Source: Bacillota bacterium
Lineage (GTDB): Bacteria > Bacillota > DTU030 > DUMP01
DNA: 5,021 nt
Direction: 5' to 3'
Assembly (NCBI GenBank): GCA_012735455.1
Contig: JAAYHG010000052.1
Location: forward strand, 1-5,021
Both the position numbers and the translations under genes were made by a program. This document shows, in pieces, positions 1 to 4,957 of this stretch. The notes beneath the pieces were generated by a model that had not been told where the DNA came from, searched no databases, and saw nothing but the letters and a program-made list of their open reading frames with translations. Positions within the stretch are counted from its first letter, which is position 1; each line of letters begins with the position of its first letter.

Positions 1-46
1 CGCGCCGCCAGCGTTCGTCCTGAGCCAGGATCAAACTCTCAATTAA
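1..46 (-). rRNA. rrs: 16S ribosomal RNA, 5' end only (gene continues off the left edge)
   Basis: Read on the minus strand, positions 39 down to 1 give AGAGTTTGATCCTGGCTCAG followed by GACGAACGCTGGCGGCG, the universal bacterial 16S 5' end (the 27F primer site). By comparison with E. coli, where AGAGTTTGATC starts at base 8, the mature 5' end falls near position 46. This is an estimate, good to a few bases. Only about 46 nt are in the window. GGACGAACGC after the primer site is typical of Bacillota and some related phyla but does not identify a genus. The gene is transcribed leftward from the promoter near 173-201, so a 23S/5S operon is expected outside the window. Confidence 0.97.
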
Positions 47-54
47 AACCTTGC

Positions 55-71
55 TAAGGCATCTCGCCTTA
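55..71 (-). other. Small hairpin in the 16S precursor leader
   Basis: A perfect 6-bp inverted repeat, TAAGGC, 5-nt loop, GCCTTA, ends about 9 nt before the inferred mature 16S 5' end. In rRNA precursors the sequence flanking 16S often pairs with the region after the 3' end to form an RNase III processing stem. This local hairpin could be part of that structure or compete with it. The 3' partner lies outside the window, so a processing role is an inference. Confidence 0.45.
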
Positions 72-120
72 ATACTTCCTGGGCTCTTATCAGTCGTCAC
101 TGACCACAAGTTCGCCTTCC

Positions 121-130
121 TCTGTTAAGG
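121..130 (-). promoter_or_regulatory. boxA-like sequence in the rRNA leader (tentative)
   Basis: The minus strand reads CCTTAACAGA here, which resembles the core of the E. coli boxA antitermination element (CTTTAACAA), matching 7 of 9 bases. It sits about 40 nt after the inferred transcription start and about 75 nt before 16S, where a Nus-factor antitermination site would be expected. No accompanying boxB hairpin is obvious. The match is short and could be chance. Confidence 0.25.
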
Positions 131-172
131 TGTCAAGGTGCTCCCATGTGACTAGTGCCTTATGGCTCAATT

Positions 173-201
173 ATCTTAACACAACCTTCGACGACTGTCA
201 A
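173..201 (-). promoter_or_regulatory. Main rRNA operon promoter (P1)
   Basis: On the minus strand a perfect -35 box TTGACA (196-201) is followed by a 17-bp spacer and a -10 box TAAGAT (173-178), which matches 4 of 6 consensus bases including the key first two and last two. Transcription should start at the purines near 166-167, giving a leader of about 120 nt before 16S. The consensus -35, ideal spacing and location fit a housekeeping sigma-A rrn promoter. The DNA just upstream is not AT-rich, so no clear UP element is seen. A GC-rich stretch between -10 and start, typical of stringent control, is also absent. Confidence 0.75.
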
Positions 202-275
202 GCGCTGTCCGCGTCTTGCACACAGCCCTTCAAAGCCGTTCGTCGGATGGCGAAACTTAGTTTACCACTGCCTTC

Positions 276-306
276 GTCTAAGCGCAACCTGCGCTATTTT
301 TGTCAA
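276..306 (-). promoter_or_regulatory. Possible second, upstream rRNA promoter (P2, weak)
   Basis: Another perfect TTGACA (301-306, minus strand) lies 105 bp upstream of the P1 -35 box. The best -10 candidate is TTAGAC (276-281) after a long 19-bp spacer, a poor match. The sequence leading into that box (AGGTTGCGCTTAGAC) resembles the P1 sequence AGGTTGTGTTAAGAT, suggesting a diverged copy of the same promoter. Tandem promoters are common in rrn operons, but the weak -10 and non-ideal spacing make activity uncertain. Confidence 0.35.
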
Positions 307-373
307 AGGATTATTTCAAGCCCTTAGCTGCGTTGGTTATGGTTTATTCTTCGTTACGCTCGTTAATGCACAA

Positions 374-1150
374 TCAGCCATTACTGCTTGTGAGTAAGTT
401 CTTGAGCTGTCTAGCTGCGATTACAGCCTTTCCTTGATAGTGGTTATTGAAGGTAACGTACACCCTCTGTGTGGCCTCTTTCAAGATGTTCAGGCGGGGT
501 ATCCACTCTTGGAGCTCATCCTCATGGTACAAGTAGTCGTAGCGCTCGTAACTGGCTTGGTGATTGTACCAGCGGTGGGCATTGCGTCCATGGAAACGCA
601 CATAGGCATAAGATGCGGTAGCATAAACCAGAGGCGGCAGCAGCCCCTTTAGACGTGGACCATCCACAGCCACATAGGCCATGCCGTGAGTACGTAGGAG
701 ATTGAAGGTTCCTGTTTGGTTCCAATCGTGGCTTCTAACCTCCACTGCAACTGGTAGACCAGCCAAACGGTGGCGCAGAGAGGCTATGTACTCGCGGTTC
801 TCTTTAGTGTTATGGAAACTATATGGAAACTGAGCCAACACGCAAATAAGGCGCTCGGCTTCTACCAAAGGACGCAACGCTTGAAGAAAGGCCGCAAATT
901 CGCTGCTGTCTTGACGCTCGTGGGTAAGGCCCTTGTAGGCCTTGATCACGAACCTGAATTCAGGAGGCGTATTCCCCAACATGCGTTCAAACATGGCTGC
1001 CGTGGGCAAGCGATAGTAAGTAGCGTTTATCTCTGTAAAGGGGAATTCCTGAGCGTAAAACCTTAGTCTTTCATTGGCTGGCAGCCCGGGTGGGTAAAAA
1101 ACCCCTTCCCAGTCTTTGTAGTAATAACCGGAGGTAGCGATTTGGATCAT
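374..1150 (-). CDS. DUF72 family protein (YecE-like)
   Basis: A 258-residue protein of normal length for DUF72 (PF01904), a family with a TIM-barrel-type fold and no firmly established biochemical role. The family's motifs appear in order: SGYYYKDWEGVFYP (7-20), FTEINATYYRLP (38-49), FRFVIKAYKGLTH (65-77), VAVEVRSHDW (134-143), YVRFHGR (183-189) and YVTFNN (231-236). Conserved polar residues E40, K70, H77, E137, R185, H187 and N235/N236 would line the putative active site. There is no signal peptide, so it is probably cytoplasmic. I chose the ATG at 1148-1150 because AAGGGG lies 9 nt upstream and the protein then begins MIQIATSG, as family members do. A GTG 14 codons earlier lacks a usable ribosome binding site. 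It is divergent from the aminotransferase and co-directional with the rRNA operon, with no clear terminator between. The family call is firm; the function is unknown. Confidence 0.9.
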   Translation of the reverse strand: MIQIATSGYYYKDWEGVFYPPGLPANERLRFYAQEFPFTEINATYYRLPTAAMFERMLGNTPPEFRFVIKAYKGLTHERQDSSEFAAFLQALRPLVEAERLICVLAQFPYSFHNTKENREYIASLRHRLAGLPVAVEVRSHDWNQTGTFNLLRTHGMAYVAVDGPRLKGLLPPLVYATASYAYVRFHGRNAHRWYNHQASYERYDYLYHEDELQEWIPRLNILKEATQRVYVTFNNHYQGKAVIAARQLKNLLTSSNG

Positions 1151-1159
1151 ATACTTCAA

Positions 1160-1165
1160 CCCCTT
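1160..1165 (-). promoter_or_regulatory. Ribosome binding site fixing the DUF72 start
   Basis: AAGGGG on the minus strand, 9 nt before the ATG at 1148-1150. It favours that ATG over the in-frame GTG at 1190-1192, which has no well-placed Shine-Dalgarno sequence. Confidence 0.65.
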
Positions 1166-1197
1166 AACTTTGTCACTGCAAGTATTCGGCACCTCTG

Positions 1198-1207
1198 GGA
1201 AGCTTCC
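1198..1207 (+). repeat. 10-bp perfect palindrome in the divergent intergenic region
   Basis: GGAAGCTTCC reads the same on both strands. It lies 47 bp before the DUF72 start and about 107 bp before the aminotransferase start, so it could be an operator half-site cluster shared by the divergent genes. A single 10-bp palindrome can occur by chance. No second copy is seen in the window. I found no convincing sigma-A promoter in either direction within 1151-1314. Confidence 0.2.
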
Positions 1208-1314
1208 TTGTGTACTGTGGTCTACTTTGCTGTAGCGATTTTTTATCGGCGGCAGGAATCTAGTAGGCCCAGCCGCGAATAAGTAAGCTTAACCTTAAAA
1301 GAGGGGGTCTCAGA

Positions 1315-2499
1315 GTGCAATTAGCTGACCGCATGGCTCCACTGGCATCGGCAATCTTTGCGGAACTGAATCAGAAGAAACGCGATCTATTGGCTGCAGG
1401 CCGTCGCGTTTATGATTTTTCCATTGGTTCTCCCGATCTGGGTCCAGCAGTACACATCCGTGAAGCTTTGGCCAATGCAGCCTTAAACCCAAATAACTAT
1501 CACTACGCAGTGAAGGACGAAGCCTCGCTGCTGAAGGCTGCCGCTGCCTGGTACGCCCGGCGTTTTGGTGTCACGCTGGACCCCAAAAGCGAAGTCATTT
1601 CTCTTTTGGGGTCGCAGGATGGGCTCGGGCATTTGTCCTTGGCATTGATAAACCCTGGCGAGACAGTGCTCGTACCAGATCCCTGCTACCCTGTTTTCAG
1701 TGAAGGCCCTCTTCTAGCTCAAGCACGCGTGGTACGCATGCCCCTCCGACCGGAGAACAATTACCTTATCGACTTCGCGGCGATCCCTTCCGCGGATGCC
1801 AAAGCAGCCAAACTCATGATCGTCTCTTATCCCAACAACCCTACAACTGCCATGGCACCACCAGAGTTTTATCAGGACTTAGTTGCCTTCGCCAAAGGAT
1901 ACGGTATTTACGTCCTCCACGATAATGCTTATTCAGAACTCACCTTCGATGGACGTACTACCGGCAGTTTTCTGCAATATCCTGGTGCCAAGGAAATAGG
2001 GCTTGAGTTTAATTCTCTCTCCAAGACCTACAGCATGGCCGGAGCACGGGTAGGCTTTGCTCTAGGCAACCCTGATCTCGTTGGGGCTTTGGCCAGCTTA
2101 AAGTCACACTTGGACTACGGTATGTTTCTGCCCATTCAGCGCGCAGCAGAAGCGGCCTTGAACGGTCCGCAAGATATTGTTAGCACCACTCGCACCACCT
2201 ATGAACGTCGGCGGGACCTTTTGGTGGAGGGACTCGCTGCGCTTGGCTGGCAGGTCCCTAAGCCGGCTGCAACTATGTTCGTCTGGGCTCCGGTCCCTGA
2301 CCGTTTCGCGTCTTCTACAGAATTTGCATTAGAGCTGAGCGAAAAGAGCGGTGTTATCGTAGTTCCTGGTGCGGCCTTTGGTTCCTATGGGGAAGGTTAT
2401 GTACGTTTGGCTTTAGTGCAACCCGAGGATGTGATTTCTCAAGCCCTGGAGGCGCTAAGATCCTGCCAGCTGTTTTTTGGGAGGTTTATACGTGACTAA
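1315..2499 (+). CDS. Class I/II PLP-dependent aminotransferase (DapL/MtnE-like)
   Basis: A 394-residue fold-type I aminotransferase, complete for the family. Visible features: GSQDG cofactor-phosphate region (99-103), YPNNPT (172-177) with N175, D203 in HDNAY contacting the PLP ring nitrogen, SLSKTYSMAG with Schiff-base lysine K237, R245 in GARVGF, and R364 in YVRLAL, the usual substrate-carboxylate arginine. The pattern LDP-EV--LGS, NPG--VLVPDPCYPV and PGAKEIGLEF is that of the group holding LL-diaminopimelate aminotransferase (DapL, lysine synthesis) and Bacillus MtnE (methionine salvage, transaminating 4-methylthio-2-oxobutanoate). Sequence alone does not separate these. The MtnX-like phosphatase overlapping its 3' end favours a methionine-salvage or related role. 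DapL is the alternative. The GTG start is preceded by GAGGGGG (1301-1307) at 7 nt. No S-box, T-box or lysine riboswitch is recognisable upstream. Soluble and cytoplasmic. Confidence 0.9.
   Translation: MQLADRMAPLASAIFAELNQKKRDLLAAGRRVYDFSIGSPDLGPAVHIREALANAALNPNNYHYAVKDEASLLKAAAAWYARRFGVTLDPKSEVISLLGSQDGLGHLSLALINPGETVLVPDPCYPVFSEGPLLAQARVVRMPLRPENNYLIDFAAIPSADAKAAKLMIVSYPNNPTTAMAPPEFYQDLVAFAKGYGIYVLHDNAYSELTFDGRTTGSFLQYPGAKEIGLEFNSLSKTYSMAGARVGFALGNPDLVGALASLKSHLDYGMFLPIQRAAEAALNGPQDIVSTTRTTYERRRDLLVEGLAALGWQVPKPAATMFVWAPVPDRFASSTEFALELSEKSGVIVVPGAAFGSYGEGYVRLALVQPEDVISQALEALRSCQLFFGRFIRD
2479..2485 (+). promoter_or_regulatory. Ribosome binding site of the HAD phosphatase, inside the aminotransferase gene
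   Basis: GGGAGGT lies 6 nt before the GTG at 2492-2494 and within the last codons of the aminotransferase. It rules out the in-frame TTG at 2477, which overlaps the Shine-Dalgarno itself. Ribosomes ending at 2499 would pass directly over this site, so the two genes are probably translationally coupled. Confidence 0.8.
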
Positions 2500-3154
2500 G
2501 TGGGCTCTCGTTTCGGATTTTGATGGCACAGCCTGTTTGCAGGATGTGGGTGATGCCATAGTGCAGATCTTCGGTTGGCCCGGTGCCTGGGATGAAGTAG
2601 ACGCGGCCATCGGCCGCGGCGAAATTAATAGCAAAGAGGCTTATGAGATCATTTACGGACGGATGGAACTTGTAGCTGCGGATCTCTTAGAATTTGTGCT
2701 TACCCATAGCCTTGATCCCGACTTTGGGCCAGCGGCAGAGCTTTTTACGTGCAGGAATCTCCCTGTCCTCATTGTAAGCGATGGCTTCGACTTTTACATT
2801 GATGCTCTTCTAACTCGCCATGGACTCAGCCATCTTTCCCGCCACTCTAACCACCTGGAAATAAATGACGGCCGGGTAAAGCTAGACTTCCCGTACCATG
2901 GGCACTTAGGTTGCTATCGTTGTGCCAACTGCAAAACCCACCATCTCCTGAAGCTCAAGGAACAAGGGTATCGCATTGTTTACTGCGGCGATGGCCACAG
3001 CGACCGCTGTGCCTGCCAACGCGCCGACCTTACCTTTGCCAAAGGTTATTTGGCAGGCTATCTCGAGAAGCGAAGGATACCCTTTATCCCCTTTGAGCGT
3101 TTCGCCGACATCCTACCACACCTAGAGGACCTGCTTACAATACCCGGCAATTAA
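2492..3154 (+). CDS. MtnX-like HAD-IB family phosphatase
   Basis: A 220-residue haloacid dehalogenase-type phosphatase. Motif I is DFDGT (9-13; D9 nucleophile, D11 acid/base), motif II is the serine of VSDG (S96), the motif III lysine is probably K148, and motif IV is GDGHSD (166-171; D167 and D171 hold Mg2+). Length and layout match MtnX, 2-hydroxy-3-keto-5-methylthiopentenyl-1-phosphate phosphatase of methionine salvage, including a cysteine-rich stretch before the motif III lysine. Here that stretch is C141-x2-C144-x2-C147-K148, which could bind a metal. Phosphoserine phosphatase is a more distant relative. The start is the GTG at 2492, set by GGGAGGT, and it overlaps the aminotransferase stop by 8 nt, so the pair is one operon. 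Soluble and cytoplasmic. The HAD phosphatase call is firm; the exact substrate is inferred. No other salvage genes (mtnA, mtnB, mtnD, mtnW) are in the window. Confidence 0.88.
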   Translation: MTKWALVSDFDGTACLQDVGDAIVQIFGWPGAWDEVDAAIGRGEINSKEAYEIIYGRMELVAADLLEFVLTHSLDPDFGPAAELFTCRNLPVLIVSDGFDFYIDALLTRHGLSHLSRHSNHLEINDGRVKLDFPYHGHLGCYRCANCKTHHLLKLKEQGYRIVYCGDGHSDRCACQRADLTFAKGYLAGYLEKRRIPFIPFERFADILPHLEDLLTIPGN

Positions 3155-3191
3155 GAGTCGCCAGCAAGCAAGGGAACGTTTCAGGTAAGTA

Positions 3192-3236
3192 AGAAAACAG
3201 GGACAGGGTAGCCTACTTACCCTGTCCCTGTTTTCT
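3192..3236. terminator. Long perfect hairpin, probable bidirectional terminator
   Basis: A 19-bp perfect inverted repeat (3192-3210 with 3218-3236) around a 7-nt loop. The arm is AAAACAGGGACAGGGTA with two further pairs at its outer end. It lies 37 bp after the phosphatase stop and 35 bp before the end of the convergent PepSY gene. The A-run at the left base and T-run at the right base give a U-rich foot to transcripts in both directions, fitting an intrinsic terminator serving both genes. The stem is longer than most terminators, and the CAGGGACAGGG arm resembles dispersed palindromic repeats, so it may also be a repeat element that has taken on this role. Confidence 0.8.
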
Positions 3237-3271
3237 CTTACCATCTTATCGTAAGCTTATCTTGCGCGGTA

Positions 3272-4201
3272 CTAGAAGCTGATTCGCAGGTACTGCCTAA
3301 TTGAAGCATTCTCCGCATCCAAGACAACGATATGCCAGTTACCGGATTTCTTGTCCTCTACCAAAGTAACCACCCAGTGTTGCTGCCCACTCCAATTATC
3401 CAAGCGCGCGTCCACTAATTTGGTAGCCACCCCTACCCGGCGCTGGGCCAAAGCCACTGCCCGCTCGCGGCTAATAGTGGCCGGTTTCTGTTCCGCACCC
3501 TCTCGTGCTAAGACCCGGCCATCTCTAGCTGCAATGTAGAAGGTGTCAGCATAGGGAACACCAATGCCGGCCCGTGTTAAACGCACCTCCCACGCTAAGG
3601 TGTTCTTATACTGGGTGAGCTTAGCCGAGACAAGACGCGATGGATAGCTGACCCGTGAACGAGCGATAGCTACAGCCTTCTCTTTTGAGATTAACCCTGG
3701 AGCCGAATCGGCCGCTGCCGGACCACGGCGGAGAACCTTACCACTGAACGCGTCCAGGGTAACCTGATAGAAGCCTGAATCGTTGTACAAAATAACCTCC
3801 CAGGCCAGGGTCCCCGCTGTTAGAAACACCTTGGCCTCTACTGGGTAGTAGCGGTTACCAGCACTTCTTTGTGCCAACCTGAGCGCCTGCTCCGGCGTCA
3901 CCTGAACAGGACTCAGTTTGCCATCCTTAAGCCTACCCCATTCCAAGGCACGACCGCCGCGGCCAATGATGACGTAAATGCGCTCAGCCGAAGGGGCACC
4001 TTGTTGCTTAAGGCTGACAGTCCACTGCCCGGAGCTTTTTGCCTCTGAAGTAGCAGCTACTTGTGTGGGTCTAGCCACCTGACTCTGAGCTGCCCGAATC
4101 GCCCCTTCTCTAGTGAGGGACCCGGTAGCAGCGAGGGCAGTTCCGGTGACAAGAACCAAAGTCAAAAGGAAGGACACTACCACTACAACACTCTTTCGCA
4201 T
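3272..4201 (-). CDS. Secreted protein with about four PepSY-like repeats
   Basis: A 309-residue protein. Residues 1-24 form a classic Sec signal peptide: MRK, a valine/leucine-rich core, then an ALA cleavage site before A25. There is no lipobox cysteine, so it should be released or held loosely outside the membrane. The mature part is a string of repeats, each an (E/Q)-A-(I/L/V) helix followed by a beta-rich half with a LAWEV- or HWVVTL-type strand and a D-A/R-D-G-type turn: about 28-83, 101-159, 170-233 and 242-303. Helix starts are SLTREGAIRAA, VTPEQALRLAQ, LISKEKAVAIA and TISRERAVALA. PepSY domains occur in protease propeptides and cell-surface regulators and are thought to restrain peptidases. 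No enzyme domain is visible. The ATG at 4199-4201 is chosen because AGGAGG is 6 nt upstream and the signal peptide starts there; an ATG 13 codons earlier has no good binding site. Monocistronic. Target unknown. Confidence 0.82.
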   Translation of the reverse strand: MRKSVVVVVSFLLTLVLVTGTALAATGSLTREGAIRAAQSQVARPTQVAATSEAKSSGQWTVSLKQQGAPSAERIYVIIGRGGRALEWGRLKDGKLSPVQVTPEQALRLAQRSAGNRYYPVEAKVFLTAGTLAWEVILYNDSGFYQVTLDAFSGKVLRRGPAAADSAPGLISKEKAVAIARSRVSYPSRLVSAKLTQYKNTLAWEVRLTRAGIGVPYADTFYIAARDGRVLAREGAEQKPATISRERAVALAQRRVGVATKLVDARLDNWSGQQHWVVTLVEDKKSGNWHIVVLDAENASIRQYLRISF

Positions 4202-4207
4202 GATAAA

Positions 4208-4213
4208 CCTCCT
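4208..4213 (-). promoter_or_regulatory. Ribosome binding site fixing the PepSY protein start
   Basis: AGGAGG on the minus strand, 6 nt before the ATG at 4199-4201. This places the start directly at the signal peptide rather than at the earlier in-frame ATG near 4240. Confidence 0.8.
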
Positions 4214-4230
4214 CAGGTAGTTTGGCGCTC

Positions 4231-4245
4231 CTGGTGACATACCAG
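4231..4245 (-). other. Small hairpin in the PepSY gene leader
   Basis: CTGGT, 5-nt centre, ACCAG forms a 5-bp stem about 18 nt upstream of the AGGAGG. A second 5-bp stem (TTGGG / CCCAA, 4-nt loop) lies at 4272-4285. Either could be an operator or leader structure, but both are short. No clear -35/-10 pair was found for this gene; the best, TTGGGA with 18 bp to TAATGT, is poor. Confidence 0.2.
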
Positions 4246-4316
4246 AAACCGCCCTACATTACCTCAGACGCTTGGGTTGTCCCAAAGTTGCTGGTACATT
4301 CTGTCGCTAAATGATA

Positions 4317-4338
4317 GACCTGGGCAAAAACCCAGGTC
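4317..4338 (-). terminator. Hairpin after the DUF2148 gene, possible terminator
   Basis: GACCTGGG and CCCAGGTC form a perfect 8-bp GC-rich stem with a 6-nt loop, 16 nt downstream of the DUF2148 stop on the minus strand. The following sequence (TATCATTTAG) is only mildly T-rich, so it is a weak intrinsic terminator at best. The T-run sits in the loop instead. It would partly insulate the PepSY gene, which lies next on the same strand. Confidence 0.5.
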
Positions 4339-4354
4339 CTGTCAAAAGGTCTGT

Positions 4355-4873
4355 CTAGCGATCGAAATAAATATTTTTCCCACTGGCCGAGATGGGAACA
4401 CCAACCACAATTTCCCCGTTTATCAACCCTAGGCGGCGAGCCACCACCCCCACCCGGTACATGATGCGGTTATCGGCATCAAGGAGGCTGGCAGTCTTAA
4501 CCGCTGAACCCAAAGCAGTACCAAGGTCCAGCAGACGCCAAGCACAAAGGGGCCCCGCAAACTCACTGCCTTCATGAAGTTTGGTCAGTTCGTTACAAGA
4601 AGAAAAACCACAAGCACCACAATTGAGGCCTGCCGCCTGCGGGCGCTCTAAAGAAACCAGTAGCACTGCATCAGAACGGCGAACATTTTCTCCGTCCCGG
4701 TCAAAGTTCTTCCTGCCGCTCTCGCGGCCATAGGCCAACATGGCATCAGCCAGATGCTCTAGTTCATCACCCGAAATGACTTCGATGCCAACAAAATCCT
4801 TTCCCGTTGCCTTCGGAGCCGTACGAGCAGCTAGCGCCATGAGCTTGGCCACCATGTTCATAGCCTCGTCCAT
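4355..4873 (-). CDS. DUF2148 ferredoxin-domain protein, probable Fe-S protein
   Basis: A 172-residue protein of the DUF2148/COG4739 family (uncharacterised proteins with a ferredoxin-like domain), common in anaerobic bacteria and archaea. The N-terminal signature VAKLMALAARTAPKATG (8-24) is typical. The cysteines are C85-x2-C88-x4-C93-x16-C110, in NCGACGFSSC and GPLC, the spacing of the four-cysteine Fe-S domain found in RnfB and corrinoid Fe-S proteins, so one [4Fe-4S] cluster is likely. The C-terminal part (RIMYRVGVVARRLGL, VVGVPISASGKNIYFDR) is the family's usual ending. No signal peptide or membrane segment, so cytoplasmic. The ATG start has AGGAGG (4881-4886) at 7 nt. The N-terminus is perhaps ten residues shorter than I would expect for relatives, but the start is well supported. 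Redox partner and role unknown. Confidence 0.88.
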   Translation of the reverse strand: MDEAMNMVAKLMALAARTAPKATGKDFVGIEVISGDELEHLADAMLAYGRESGRKNFDRDGENVRRSDAVLLVSLERPQAAGLNCGACGFSSCNELTKLHEGSEFAGPLCAWRLLDLGTALGSAVKTASLLDADNRIMYRVGVVARRLGLINGEIVVGVPISASGKNIYFDR

Positions 4874-4884
4874 TTGATCTCCTC

Positions 4885-4908
4885 CTTAGGCTCATTCTTA
4901 GGCTCATT
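4885..4908. repeat. Perfect 12-bp tandem duplication abutting the DUF2148 ribosome binding site
   Basis: CTTAGGCTCATT (plus strand) occurs twice in a row, at 4885-4896 and 4897-4908. On the minus strand the unit is AATGAGCCTAAG, and the second copy runs straight into GGAGG. Each copy carries an ATG out of frame with the gene. Likely a slippage duplication in the leader; a regulatory role is possible but not shown. Confidence 0.85.
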
Positions 4909-4928
4909 AGTGCCATTCCCTTTTCCTT

Positions 4929-4957
4929 ATTTTACCTTAGGAAAGGGCGGGCAGCAA
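4929..4957 (-). promoter_or_regulatory. Probable promoter of the DUF2148 gene
   Basis: On the minus strand, TTGCTG (4952-4957), a 17-bp spacer and TAAAAT (4929-4934, 5 of 6 consensus bases) lie about 56 bp before the start codon. The -35 matches only 3 of 6. The start would be near 4922, giving a leader of about 50 nt that includes the 12-bp tandem duplication. The remaining 4958-5021 shows no gene. It contains one isolated TTGACA on the minus strand (4999-5004) with no -10 partner. Confidence 0.5.

Noticed and set aside
155..397. Open frames on the plus strand (130-327 and 155-397) across the rRNA leader and promoter
   Set aside because: They run antisense through the rRNA promoter, show no recognisable protein motif and no good ribosome binding site.
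434..1066. Plus-strand open frames at 434-652 and 770-1066
   Set aside because: They lie wholly opposite the DUF72 gene, whose family motifs are clear, and have no motifs of their own.
1209..1237. TTGTGT and TGTAGC with a 17-bp gap as a promoter for the aminotransferase
   Set aside because: Spacing is right, but both boxes match consensus poorly (about half the bases), so I did not annotate it.
1236..1248. CGAT-T5-ATCG inverted repeat
   Set aside because: Only a 4-bp stem, likely by chance and too weak for a terminator or operator.
1193..1314. Riboswitch or T-box before the aminotransferase
   Set aside because: No S-box, lysine-riboswitch or T-box (GGGTGGAACCGCG) core is visible, and there is no terminator hairpin with a T-run before the start.
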